From: Zygnema cylindricum
Lineage: Eukaryota; Streptophyta; Zygnematophyceae; Zygnematales; Zygnemataceae
Length of the DNA stretch: 45,569 nucleotides
Assembly: GCA_037447655.1 (NCBI GenBank)
Contig: JBBHKE010000580.1
Location: 192,150-237,718, forward strand
Reading direction: 5' to 3'
This document shows positions 1-9,718 of the stretch, piece after piece. A model generated the notes under the pieces. That model searched no databases. It worked only from the letters and a program-made list of their open reading frames with translations, and had not been told where the DNA came from. Position numbers and translations under genes: made by a program. Positions within the stretch are counted from its first letter, which is position 1. Each line of letters begins with the position of its first letter.

Positions 1-202
1 GTACACCGAGGGGAGACTCAGAGTAACACGAGGTAAGGTTAGGAAGTATATACATTTATACAGTTAGGTTATGGTATATGTCTAAGGTTAGGTAGTATAA
101 TAAACGGTTAATATATTCTGTTATGATGGATTGGAATCTGTATATGGTATTGGATTGACATATTTACATATATGAAGGATTGGAATGGAGCACAATGAGA
201 CT
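1..202. other. Left-edge AT-rich sequence, no gene seen
   Basis: AT-rich sequence with TAAGGTTAGG-like motifs. The string GAGACTCAGAG occurs near 14 and again near 199, just before the microsatellite. It probably lies in an intron or the 3' part of the minus-strand UBR7 gene, but no exon is recognisable. Confidence 0.4.
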
Positions 203-223
203 CAGAGGGGAGCCATATGCATA

Positions 224-260
<37 letters not shown>

Positions 261-722
261 GTCTATTAATACACATATATATAAACATATGTATATATAT
301 GCATATGCATGTAACTGTTATGGAAATGTATGCATATGTATTTATATGCATGTATATGGGTATATATGTATATGTTATATGTATAGATATGTATATATAT
401 ATGTGTATATATGTGTATGTTATATGCATGTATATGTGTATATATGTGTATGTTATATGTATATATATACGTGTATGTTATATGTATATACGTGTATATA
501 TATGTGTATATATATAATATGTTATTATATGTATACATGTGCATATAAATGTACATATATGTGTATATATGCGTATACGTACATGGATGTATATGTCTTT
601 GTATGTATATGCATGCATATGTGCGCATGTGTGTATATACATGTAGACATATGTATGTATATGGTATGGATATGTATACGTATGTATGTATATTTATATT
701 TATTCATATTTATATTTATATT
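203..722. repeat. Alternating purine-pyrimidine (TA/TG) microsatellite
   Basis: About 500 bp made almost entirely of TA, TG, CA and GC steps (for example GTATGTGTATGTGTATGT, then ATATATATGTGTATATATG). Both strands are open in several frames only because of the simple repeat. Long alternating R-Y DNA can form Z-DNA or cruciforms (known property); no use is implied here. Confidence 0.9.
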
Positions 723-1015
723 TACATATGTACATCATTGTCTAAAGTACATAATACATATGCATATGTATAATGTTTAATATATATAAGTAAATGCATG
801 TAGGCATATGGATATGTATATGTATGTGTGAATGCATACATATATATGGACTCCTTAAAACACCTAAAAAAACAAGCCACGACTTCAAAATTTAAAATCA
901 TTATCAGGCACCAAATGTACATAAAAAATCAAAATATCACCAAAAATTCACCGGTGAAAAAAAGTAAAAAACGAAAAAGAAAAAAAAAAGAAATTAAAAA
1001 AAAAGAAAAAACTAC
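723..1015. other. AT/A-rich sequence, probable intron of UBR7
   Basis: A-rich on the plus strand (T-rich on the minus strand), directly downstream of the exon 3 donor of the UBR7-like gene. I read it as the start of its third intron. No further UBR7 exon is visible to its left. Confidence 0.5.
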
Positions 1016-2836
1016 CTCGAACTTTTCGTCCAATCCCAAATGTTCTTCGTGAAACCAGTCTTCGCAAATACAACATTGGACCATATCCTCCGAAAGCCCC
1101 ATTTGTACCCTTTTTTCGTCAGGATATTTTCCGTTACAAGTGCAATAAAGCCCCTCAAAATTGTGATTATACACGTTTTTTTCGTTTAAAATATCTTTTA
1201 ACGGCTGTAACTGACATACAAAACCCCCAAATTTCGAATTTCCGCAATCGCATCGAAAATTTCGACGGGTCCATAATTCCACAACCTGCCAGAAAAAGAC
1301 AAAACACACAAAAGACAAAAAAAAGTCAAAAAATTGCAAAAGACATAAGCAAAAAAGACAGCAAAAAAAAGTAAGGAGAAAAAATGGCACAAAAGAGAAA
1401 AAGTAAGAAAAGACAAAATCACGAACAAAACAATCACAAAATTAAAAATTGAAAGGGAAAAAAAGGCAAAAATCTGAAAAGACAAAAAACACAAAATAAT
1501 TATAAAAAAAAAGACCAATTGCAAATGAAAAAAAAAAAATCGCAAAAGACTAAAACAGGAAATAAAGGAAAACCAAAAAGGAACTGAAAAGGAAATTGCA
1601 AAGAAAAAAAAAATCCTCCCAAATCAACAACTAACAATCCATCAAAAAAAGAAAAGAAAAACCCAAATAACCCGCCTCATTAACACTCCTCCTCCCTCCC
1701 TCCACCTCCCCGCTTCTCCCGCAAAAAAAAATCCAAAAAAACTCAAAAAACTGTACAAATTCCCCACCAAAACCCCAAAAAACCCCCTAAAAAACCCCCC
1801 AAAAACCCCAAAAAATCCAGTTCCGTACCTGATGACTAGCGTGACACGTGAGAGCACAGGCTGTACAGAATCCCGCGTATCCGTCCGTGTGACACGTGTC
1901 ACAGGAGAAGACAGCCTGGCGGGGGGGGTAGCCGGAGAGGTAGCTACAGTGGTCCCCGTCATCGCCCCCCAGGATCAAATCGGCTTCCTGGGGGGGGGGA
2001 AAGGGGTAAAAAAAATAAAAAAATGTGGGGTTTTGTGAGTTGTAGGTGATAGTATTCTTGAGAATTTTTTGAATTTTTTGAATTTTTTGGATTTTTTAAT
2101 TTTTTGAATTTTTTGGATTTTTTGGATTTTTTTGGGAACCTTTGGGTTTTATTTGGGGGAGGAGGGAGGGAGAGAGGGAGGAAGGGGGGGGAGGGGAGGG
2201 AGGGGGGGAGGGAGGAGAGGAGAGGGAGAGGGAGAGGAGGGAGGGGAGGGAGAGGGAGAGGAGAAGGAGGGAGGAAAGATGAAGGATGGAAAATGAAAAT
2301 GGAGTGGAGGAATGGAAAGAATATAAAAGATGGATGGTGGATGGAGAAAGGAATTAGTGGAATTAGTGAAGGGTGGATGGAATGGTTAGATTGATCATTT
2401 TGCACAACTTGCACAATCGGCAGTTATTCATTTAGTCATACTTATTTAAAACAAAAAAAAAAAAAAGTTGTCTGAAAAAGGGAAAAAGTGCAAGGAACTT
2501 TAAAGCCATAATTTAATATTTGAAATTTGATTAAATACAAAGAAACAATAAACGTAAACAAAAATTAAATTAAGCGTAAAAAATAATAATAAGATTAATA
2601 AAGTGAAAATACACATAGAATAGAATATAAAACATACATGTAAAAATATAAGAAAAATAAAATTAAAAAAGTATAAACAAATAGCTAAAATAAACTAATC
2701 CTAAAAAAATACAATACAATAAGTAAAAAAAAAAAAAAAAAGTAAAAAAAATCACCTGCTCCTCGGAATTTTCAAACATTTCCAGATATTCGTCGATCGT
2801 ATAAACCTTATCTTCCGCCGAAACATCGTTGTCCAT
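1016..2836 (-). CDS. UBR7: UBR7-type protein (UBR box + PHD finger), first three exons, partial
   Basis: Exons on the minus strand: 2756-2836 (ATG at 2836, 27 codons), 1829-1987 (53 codons) and 1016-1285 (90 codons). All junctions are phase 0 with GT/AG borders: CAG|GTGATT, CATCAG|GTACGG and acceptors CCCCAG|GAA and GGCAG|GTT. The 170 visible residues give a UBR-type zinc box at about 38-104 (HCSYLSGYPPRQAVFSC, CHTDGYAGFCTAC, RRNFRCDCGNSKFGG) and then a PHD finger from about 128 (LYCTC, MVQCCICEDWFHEEHLGL). That order is diagnostic of UBR7; human UBR7 is about 425 residues and its PHD finger is reported to monoubiquitinate histone H2B. The C-terminal half is missing because the gene leaves the window on the left. 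The introns are strongly T-rich and repeat-laden. Family assignment is firm; function in this organism is inferred. Confidence 0.9.
1286..1828 (-). other. UBR7 intron 2, A-rich on plus strand
   Basis: Purine/A-rich on the plus strand (T/C-rich on the sense strand), ending in runs of C and A. The open frames here are low-complexity Phe/Leu/Ser runs and are not genes. Confidence 0.7.
1988..2755 (-). other. UBR7 intron 1 with short tandem repeats
   Basis: Contains a 9-bp tandem repeat (GAATTTTTT/GGATTTTTT, roughly eight units, about 2058-2140), a purine tract of GGGAGGGAGAGGG type (about 2150-2280) and A-rich DNA to the acceptor side of exon 1. Nothing else is recognised. Confidence 0.75.
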
Positions 2837-3655
2837 TTTTCAAAATTTGCTTAAAAAAAAAAAAAAAAAAAACAGGGCTTGAGGAGAGGAAAAAGAAAAA
2901 AATCTGGTTCTCAATTTCTTATTTCTCTAAGGAAGATTTGTGTCCTCCCCTTTCTGGTTCCTGTCGCTCAAAAACTATCGCATAAAAAACATCGCACGGA
3001 AAAACTCCGCAAAAAAAGATTCGCCCAAATTTGCCGAAAAATTGTCGCACTAAACAGAATAAAAAGTCGCAAAATAGTCAAAATACTGTACATCGTCGCT
3101 TGCAGTCGCAATGTCGCGAAAGTCAAATGAATTTATGTAGCGTACTTTTTTCCCCTTCCGTACATATGTTCCGAACATAATATATTAATATTGCAGCGGA
3201 AATTTGTCGCACACAAGATCGCAAACAGGAATGTTTCGCGCGGTATGTCGTACAGAAACGTTCCAAAACAATAAAACATAGTCGAGCAGAATAAATCGTA
3301 CGGTATTGTGGTGCAGAATGCCGTACATCATGCGACAGACAGGATCATAATCTACGGTGTAAATTTCTCAAAGCCTCGTAGCGACTGTCGTAATCCATAC
3401 ATACGACAGACATTTTCGCATGAGTTCTCGCACATTCTTGTCGCAGCTGACTTTTGACGTGAGTGTGAATTCTAAACCATCAGTTCTGTACGATTATCAT
3501 CTAACGGCAATAATATTAGTATACATTTGCTATTTTATTTCTCCCGCTGTATCGCAAAATTTTGAAACTTCAATTTGGGTATATTTGTCGATTTCTTTGG
3601 CGCCAAAAAGCGTATTTTTCCCGCCATTTTCAAATATCTCAAAAAATTAGAAAGC
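2837..3655. other. Intergenic, rich in TCGCA/GTCGC and CGTAC words
   Basis: This is the region upstream of the UBR7-like gene. From about 2960 to 3450 the words TCGCA, GTCGC and GTAC recur every 10-30 bp. I see no start-proximal core promoter that I would defend and no gene. Confidence 0.5.
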
Positions 3656-3657
3656 CG

Positions 3658-3716
3658 TACACTGCCAATCGTTATTACTTATTAGAGTTTAGAAACACCA
3701 TCGTGAATCGCTATTA
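3658..3716. mobile_element. Fragment of short inverted-repeat element (end sequences only)
   Basis: The stretch TACACTGCCAATCGTTATTA followed by ACACCATCGTGAATCGCTAT resembles the terminal repeats of the element at 3821-4042. It looks like two element ends brought together by deletion, or a solo end. Confidence 0.45.
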
Positions 3717-3818
3717 GCGCGCCCCCCAAATTCTGATACTCGTACCTAAAATATAATTAAAAATTATATATTTTCCATTTCGCAATTATGGGCAACATTT
3801 AATTAGTGAAAGCTACAC

Positions 3819-4044
3819 TACACCGTGTATTACTATTAGTGTTAATATTTTTTTCGCCACTTAAACCATCTTTTCTCCGTACATCATGTCCGATTCTCAA
3901 TATAATACTGTCAATCGGAAGCTGAGAATCTCTCCTTTCAATCGCAACCGTCAGATATAAAAACCAGCATGCGTGTACGGAGAAAAGATATTTTTAAGAG
4001 ACAAAAAACATTAACACTAATAAGTAATAACGATTCATGGTGTA
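3819..4044. mobile_element. MITE-like element, copy 1
   Basis: The body 3821-4042 is flanked by TA on both sides. The left end begins CACCGTGTATTACTATTAGT and the reverse complement of the right end begins CACCATGAATCGTTATTACT. The inverted repeats extend about 60 bp inwards to CTTTTCTCCGTAC. It shares its interior (GTCAATCGGAAGCTGAGAATC) with the copy at 15258-15471. TA duplications suggest a Tc1/mariner-type mobiliser. No coding capacity. Confidence 0.8.
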
Positions 4045-4619
4045 CTGTTGTATGAGCATTTTTTAGACAGACTGGTACACATAATGCGTCAGCTCGTACT
4101 AAAACTGCTCGTTATTTTATACAAATGTACGGAAAATAGTCAGATACCGGGTGTCGACACGTGGAAAGGAGTGGCGCTGACATGAGAAAGCGCCCTCAGA
4201 TTTTATTTCTAGCACTAAAGACGAGTTCCAAACGTCGGTTAGTGAACGCAGGCTATAGTGGCTACACTATATGGTATTATTAGGCTACTATAATGTAGCC
4301 TATTTTATTAATTTTTGTATTTTTTTCATTTCTTTTTTTTCACGATCGACGGCACATACGGAAAATGATTTCCTGTACGGACATGTTTAGGTTCTGGAAA
4401 GTTTTGAGGGATTTAAAACTTTTCTGTCTCAAATACTTCTCTAGGTTTTAGTTTTCCGTACCGTACGGTTGAGGATCCATCCACCAGATTTAGTAAAACC
4501 TTCTGATTAGGAATAAGAGTCAATCGGACTAACACCTTCCAAATCAACCCTCCAACTAAATTTCAAAATTCAAATCAACAGGAGACTTTCAAAATACTCA
4601 GTAAAAAGTGGTGGTCTTT
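4045..4619. other. Upstream region of the GH26 gene
   Basis: AT-rich with scattered GTAC words. A small hairpin, TAGGCTAC-TATAAT-GTAGCCTA, sits at 4281-4302, and another GGCTACACTATA lies just before it. No TATA box or transcription start can be assigned with confidence. Confidence 0.4.
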
Positions 4620-7600
4620 ATGGCTCCATGGCAGCTTTATTTCAACTTTCTTTTTGCAATCTTTTTGCTGTGTATCAATTCTGATGCAACTTTTAGCCCC
4701 TCAAGTCTTCTTGAGCCAAAGGAGGGAGCTTATTTCGGAGTCGTACCTCCTTCTGGATCATTGCCAAACTTTATTAGCTGGGAAGCAAAACAGCTTGGAG
4801 TTGCACCAGCTTTATTTTCACAATTTTTTAGGTTTCCATTAGAACAGCAAGATGCTTCCAATCTGCATGAGTTTCTTGGACTGGTATTTAAATACAGTAC
4901 TGTACTTTCTCGCAGAAATTTGAATCATTTCCACGTTTATTGTTCTGAATCATGTATGATGAAATATGATATCTCTCTCGATTGTCTTTTAATTAGTCAA
5001 GAAGTTCAATGCAACATAAACATTGTGAATTACAATTTATTTGGAAACACTAAACGTTGTACATCGATTGCATTCAATGAGTGTGATCCCCGATGTCAGA
5101 AGTATGAATTGATGATGCACAAGTGCGACAAAATGATATGATGTTGCAACTTTTTGGCAGAATTTAAAATGCGTATTCTATTTCAATGAAGTTACTTTGC
5201 AGGATTTCTTAATCTTATAATGTACATAATTGTGAAATTTTGGTTTATTCTATTGTGTAGGTTGTGGCTGCAAAGGCTCTTGCAATGGTGACCCTGGAGC
5301 CGTGGAATGGCCTAGCTTCTGTGTCAATTTCTTCTGTAAATAAGTTGGTTTTAATGCTCAAGGAGTATGAAGTAAGCTCAAAAAAAAGAAAATTCCACCA
5401 CTTGTATAGAAGTGAATTAGTTGATCGTCCAGCATGTCACGCGCAACAACTTTTTTGAAGGGATTAAAGTGGTCAAGAATCTTGCTAAAACAAAAATCTA
5501 GTGTAGTCCGGAAGTTTACTAAATCATACAATAACAGACTGGTTTTGTATGATTTACAACAGCTCCATGTTCTTGTACATACCGTCGTTATGAACCTAAA
5601 GACAATCACTCGCAAGATCATTAGCCCAACAAGAACCTGCTAAGTCAATTTCAAATTAGATGCATTATGACAAAGACCTACTAGCATCATCTTGTATGGA
5701 ATTTTTGAAGATACGCAAAAGAAAAATGTCTTGTTAGAGGTCACACAGTGTTTTGGCATTGAACAACTAACTCTTTGTTTATTTCATTTTTCTCAGGCTG
5801 AGGATCTACGTTGCATCACTCGATTTGGCCATGAGATGAATGGGGCCTGGTATCCATGGGGTCAACGACCAATACAGTATGTGAAGACTTTCCGACTTAT
5901 CTCCAGTTTTGTAAAAGCAAATACTTCAAAAGTGGCCATGGCTTGGGCTCCTAATGAAGGTGGTGGATATCCTTTTCCGTCTGCAGCGTAAGCTCATAGA
6001 TTTCCAACCGTCTCATTTTGTCTTTTAATGAGTAATTTCTTCTAAGTTTTTATATCTCGATCTCGATGTGTTTTTTTTTCGTTGTTGAAAGCCTCTATGA
6101 CTTACTGTTTAACAACCTCTCTCATTTCTGTATAGCTCTTTTCTTGAGGTACTTACGATCATTTTCAGTACTGCTGTTATCCATCTGCTTTTTGAGCATG
6201 CAATGCTATGAAATATCTGGTTTATATCAGCAAAGACATCTTTGATGTGCTTATGGTATTTTTTTGACAAATACAGAGGCGGAAATGCGAAAACTGGTCC
6301 TTAAATGTGAAAATTAATCCTGAGAAGCCAATTTCTAACCGTGCAGATACAACGCACAACCATGCATGCCGGATTTCAAGGTTCTTGATACAAATAAAGA
6401 TGGAATGTTAAGTATGGCCGATGATATGTACACTCCCTATTATCCAGGAAATTATTTTGTGGATTGGGTCGGACTCTCTGTTTACAACTTTGGAGATATG
6501 GTGCTCAAAAAAAGCCAGAGGGCAGAGCCTATGCACGTTTTCAAAAAGGTGGCTTATATTTTTAGGAAACATGCATTTTGATGCACCAACTTTTGGCAAA
6601 AGACATTGTTTATGCAAACAGAAAAAATATTTTCCAAGTCTTCAATCTGCATCTTTGTGACAAAGTTAAGCCTCCTTACATTATAGCTGTGGCATATTTT
6701 TCATGTATAAGAATGTTTGAATGAGTGAAATATCAGAATGATTGCACTATGTATACACCAAGGCTTTCTTATTGCAATATTATACTCATCACTCTAAAAA
6801 TTCAGCATCACTTTCTAAAGTACCCAAAAATATATTTGGTAGTCCACGATAGCGCTTATCAAAGATTAATACTGAATTGCAATGTAGAAATTACTATTCT
6901 CTACAAATTTATCTTTAGCAGTTCCGAGGATTTTAATTTGAAGATAGGGGAATTGCTCTTTCTAATAAAATCCAGAAAGATTACGAGTTCATCACCATTA
7001 TCAGAAAAATCACAGAATTTTAAACATTCACAAAAAGACAACAGTGAAGTCACATTGTTTGTGATCATTTTGGTCAAACCCAGATGCCAGTCTCAGATTC
7101 TCAACGAGGTTGGTCAAAAAGTCAGGGGATTCCTCTCAAAGTTTAACTTCCTGAGTGTTATACAGTCATCATTTTATGATTTTATGCCACGGCTTATTCA
7201 TGAATTGGTATACAGATTAGCTTTTCATAACTGTAAAATAATTTTCAGAATTCCGGGAAAAAATTATGTGGTTTTTCTGTTCATTGTCACGCCTTTGTAC
7301 AGATTACAGGAAACTATAATGGGCTGCAAGGGGATCAAACTGATGTCCCCGATTTTTACGACATTTTTCTGGTCCTAATAGTAAATACAAGAAGGCCATG
7401 ATGATTGGAGAGACTGCCGCTGCTTATTATGAGGATACAGCACCCTCAGCATTGTCAAATCTAGATGTTAAACAGTCCTGATTTTCTCAGTTATTTAGTA
7501 CAAATGGTAAGATGGAGAGGGGAAGGATTTGGAAGGCTTTGGTTTCCAAACCTTGTTTTGTCTTGTGAAATCATGTAGATAAAGCGGCAATTCATTAGCT

Positions 7601-8028
7601 ATCCATTTTTCTTTCCCGGAATTCTAGTTAATCAGATTTGCTTGTATATAGATAAATAGACGATTCTGTTTCTATTGTGCCTTGTCTTATTGAAGTTTTA
7701 AGTTAGACAGTCACTTACTGCCCAATAAATAATGTTTTTGGTGGATCAAAACTATTTTATTGATGCGCAACGCTCATTCCTTTGTTTCTTTGGACTTGCA
7801 GGTACAAAAACTGCAGTAAATATGGCAAAAGTATTTCCTCGATTAAAACTTATCGTTTGGTTTGATGTCAAAAAAGTGGAGGCAGCTGCTAACTATCATG
7901 TGATTGATTGGACCATTTCTTCGAGTCCTGAAATTCGAGAAGCTTTCAAAAATTTCCTCAATATGACTCGTATCGATAACAAAAGGTACTGGTTGAATCT
8001 TCCGGATGTTTATAACATGTCCAAATAA
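4620..8028 (+). pseudogene. Secreted GH26 beta-mannanase-like gene, six exons, broken in exon 5
   Basis: Exons: 4620-4883, 5261-5371, 5797-5987, 6347-6548, 7303-7506, 7802-8028; all introns are GT/AG and phases match (about 399 residues if unbroken). I chose the ATG at 4620 because it opens a signal peptide (MAPWQLYFNFLFAIFLLCIN) followed by EGAYFG. GH26 landmarks: TLEPWNGLAS (about 109-118), RFGHEMNGAWYPWG with acid/base Glu138, an EF-hand-like loop DTNKDGMLSMADD (203-215), YYPGNYFVDWVGLSVYNFG, IGETA with the nucleophile Glu codon at 7410-7412, and IVWFDVKKVE in the last exon. GH26 enzymes cut beta-1,4-mannan. Exon 5 lacks one base in the T-run near 7364-7370, which shifts frame, and has TGA at 7479-7481 where the family usually has Trp. 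Intron order and splice sites are intact, so decay is recent or these are assembly errors. The EF-hand-loop form is best known from fungi (from memory). Confidence 0.85.
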
Positions 8029-8842
8029 CGGAAACATACATGGATGTAACTAATTTGGTGGATAGGGTTGTTATTTAAACCCCGCATGGAAAGAAAGTAA
8101 CAAAAAATGATAAAGGAGAATGGAAGGCGGCATTGATTAATAAGTTAAAGCTTTTATTGTAGTTGTAGCGTCAAGGTTGTAAGTGGTATTTAACTTCGAC
8201 TTTAGTCTATTTTTATAGCCTTAGTCAACGGATGTTAGACCAAGACAGAAGTGGACGAGGATTATTTAAACATTTTTCCTTCTTTTTTTTTCTTTTTTTT
8301 CTTATTTTCTTCTTTTTTTCAAGTCCATTTTTGAATCCTAAAAAACAAAAAATAAATTGCAATTTTTTGCAGCTTTCTTGAATCTTAAAGGTGATGACCC
8401 GAGTGCTATGGAATGGGGCAATATCCTATTCGATAAAAAGACATTGCTTTTTGTTTAATAATCCTTATAATGCATAGTTGAATGTTCTTCAACACGAGAT
8501 GTAAGAAATTCAAGAGGCAATTTTTCTTAGGTTTAAACATCCATCAATAAAAATTGTTTGTTTTAATTCTAGGTTGGTTTCTTTATCATAATATGTTAGT
8601 TAATTTACTGATGGATATTGAAAAAAATACCGATTCAACGATCTTGACGACTTTGAAATTATAAATTTTTGTTATAGAATATTTCTGTGAAGTCTCATCG
8701 ATGAAAAGTAAAAGTTAATAATTAAGATGTGAAACCCACCTAAACACCACTACCCACAACTGATAGAGAATCCTGTTGTTAATTCAAGTGTTGTTTTACT
8801 TCACTGTATTTCCTCGTTACCTTTTTGATTGTTTCACATACC
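8029..8842. other. Downstream of GH26 gene, AT-rich, no gene seen
   Basis: T-rich runs near 8280-8330 and A-rich AAAATAAATTGC near 8348, the latter a possible but unproven polyadenylation context. No coding potential recognised. Confidence 0.5.
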
Positions 8843-9031
8843 TACACTGCCCGTCGTTATTAGCGTTAAAGATTTATTATTGTTGATGTGAAATTGGAGC
8901 ACACGTCCACTGCCTGACAATAGTGTTGTTAACACTATTTTATATTGTCCGCCCAAGAAAAGTCGTGACCCTCGACCCTCTCCCTCTCCCTCGAGTTAGT
9001 GCTATCAACTCTAATAACGATGGCCAGAGTA
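8843..9031. mobile_element. MITE-like element, third family member
   Basis: The body 8845-9029 is flanked by TA. The left end reads CACTGCCCGTCGTTATTAGC; the reverse complement of the right end reads CTCTGGCCATCGTTATTAGA. The interior differs from the 3.8-kb and 15.3-kb copies, so only the ends relate it to them. Confidence 0.65.
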
Positions 9032-9156
9032 CTTATTGACTTTATGTACATCTGATATATTTTGACGTAAAATCAGTTAAAACGTTTTTACGGCTTTATA
9101 AAACGGTCCCATTCAGAAATGTAGTAAAATAAGACGCAGTAAAATAAGATGTTCGA

Positions 9157-9595
9157 AATGAGGGGGGGGGGGAGGGAAGGAGAGAGGAGAAAATAATGGG
9201 GAAAAAGAAAAGAATTAGAAGGAAAAGAAAAAAATGGACTGGGAGGAGAGAGGAGAGGAAAAGACGGGAAAGAGAAACAAAGGAGAGAGATGGAAGAGAA
9301 CAAATACAAAAAAGAGAGAGAGCAAACAGAGGCGAGGGGAGGAAATGGGGAAGAGAAGAGAGAGAGGTAAAAGCAAAAAGTTCCTGCCTCCCTATTCCCA
9401 CTCCTCTCACTCCTTTTCTTCTCTATTCCTCTTCCTCCAATATTTTTATCCCTCTACCCATCTGTCCCCCTCTTCCTGATATATTTCTCCCTCTCCTTCT
9501 CCCCTCACTACTTCTCTCCCTTTCCCCCTCATTATTACCTCTCCTCCTACTCTTCGTTGTCCCTCCCTCCTTTCAGATCTCATCTTACCTCTAAA
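9157..9595. repeat. Purine tract switching to a pyrimidine tract
   Basis: About 220 bp of nearly pure purine on the plus strand (9157-9375) is followed at once by about 210 bp of nearly pure pyrimidine (9383-9595). The two halves can pair imperfectly as a long hairpin, and each is a triplex-prone mirror-type tract. The open frames on both strands are compositional. Confidence 0.75.
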
Positions 9596-9671
9596 TGTTT
9601 TTTCTGTTGGAATATTGTCGTTTTCGCGACATTTCGCGAAGCGTCACACCAATAATTTATTGTTGACGTGA

Positions 9672-9718
9672 AGTACCACGTCATCGTACGAAATGTACGA
9701 TGACGTTTCGCGGTACTA
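9672..9718. repeat. Long hairpin
   Basis: Perfect stem ACGTCATCGTAC / GTACGATGACGT (9678-9689 with 9695-9706, loop GAAAT). The stem is extended by AGTACC / GGTACT (9672-9677 with 9713-9718) across a 6-base bulge on the right arm. Confidence 0.8.

Noticed and set aside
185-780. Overlapping open frames of 60-187 codons on both strands rich in Met/Tyr/Cys/Ile/Val
   Set aside because: They are translations of the TA/TG microsatellite; composition alone keeps them open.
2104-2394. Gly/Arg/Glu-rich plus-strand frame
   Set aside because: Purine repeat inside UBR7 intron 1 on the opposite strand.
4608-4619. GTG start four codons upstream of the GH26 ATG
   Set aside because: Eukaryotic context; the ATG at 4620 directly begins a good signal peptide.
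6725-7378. 217-codon plus-strand open frame
   Set aside because: Lies in intron 4 of the GH26 gene and runs into exon 5 in its own frame; no homology recognised in the intronic part.
7364-7381. A tiny intron to repair the GH26 frameshift
   Set aside because: The only GT...AG pair (about 10 bp) is far too short to be spliced, and the later TGA would remain.
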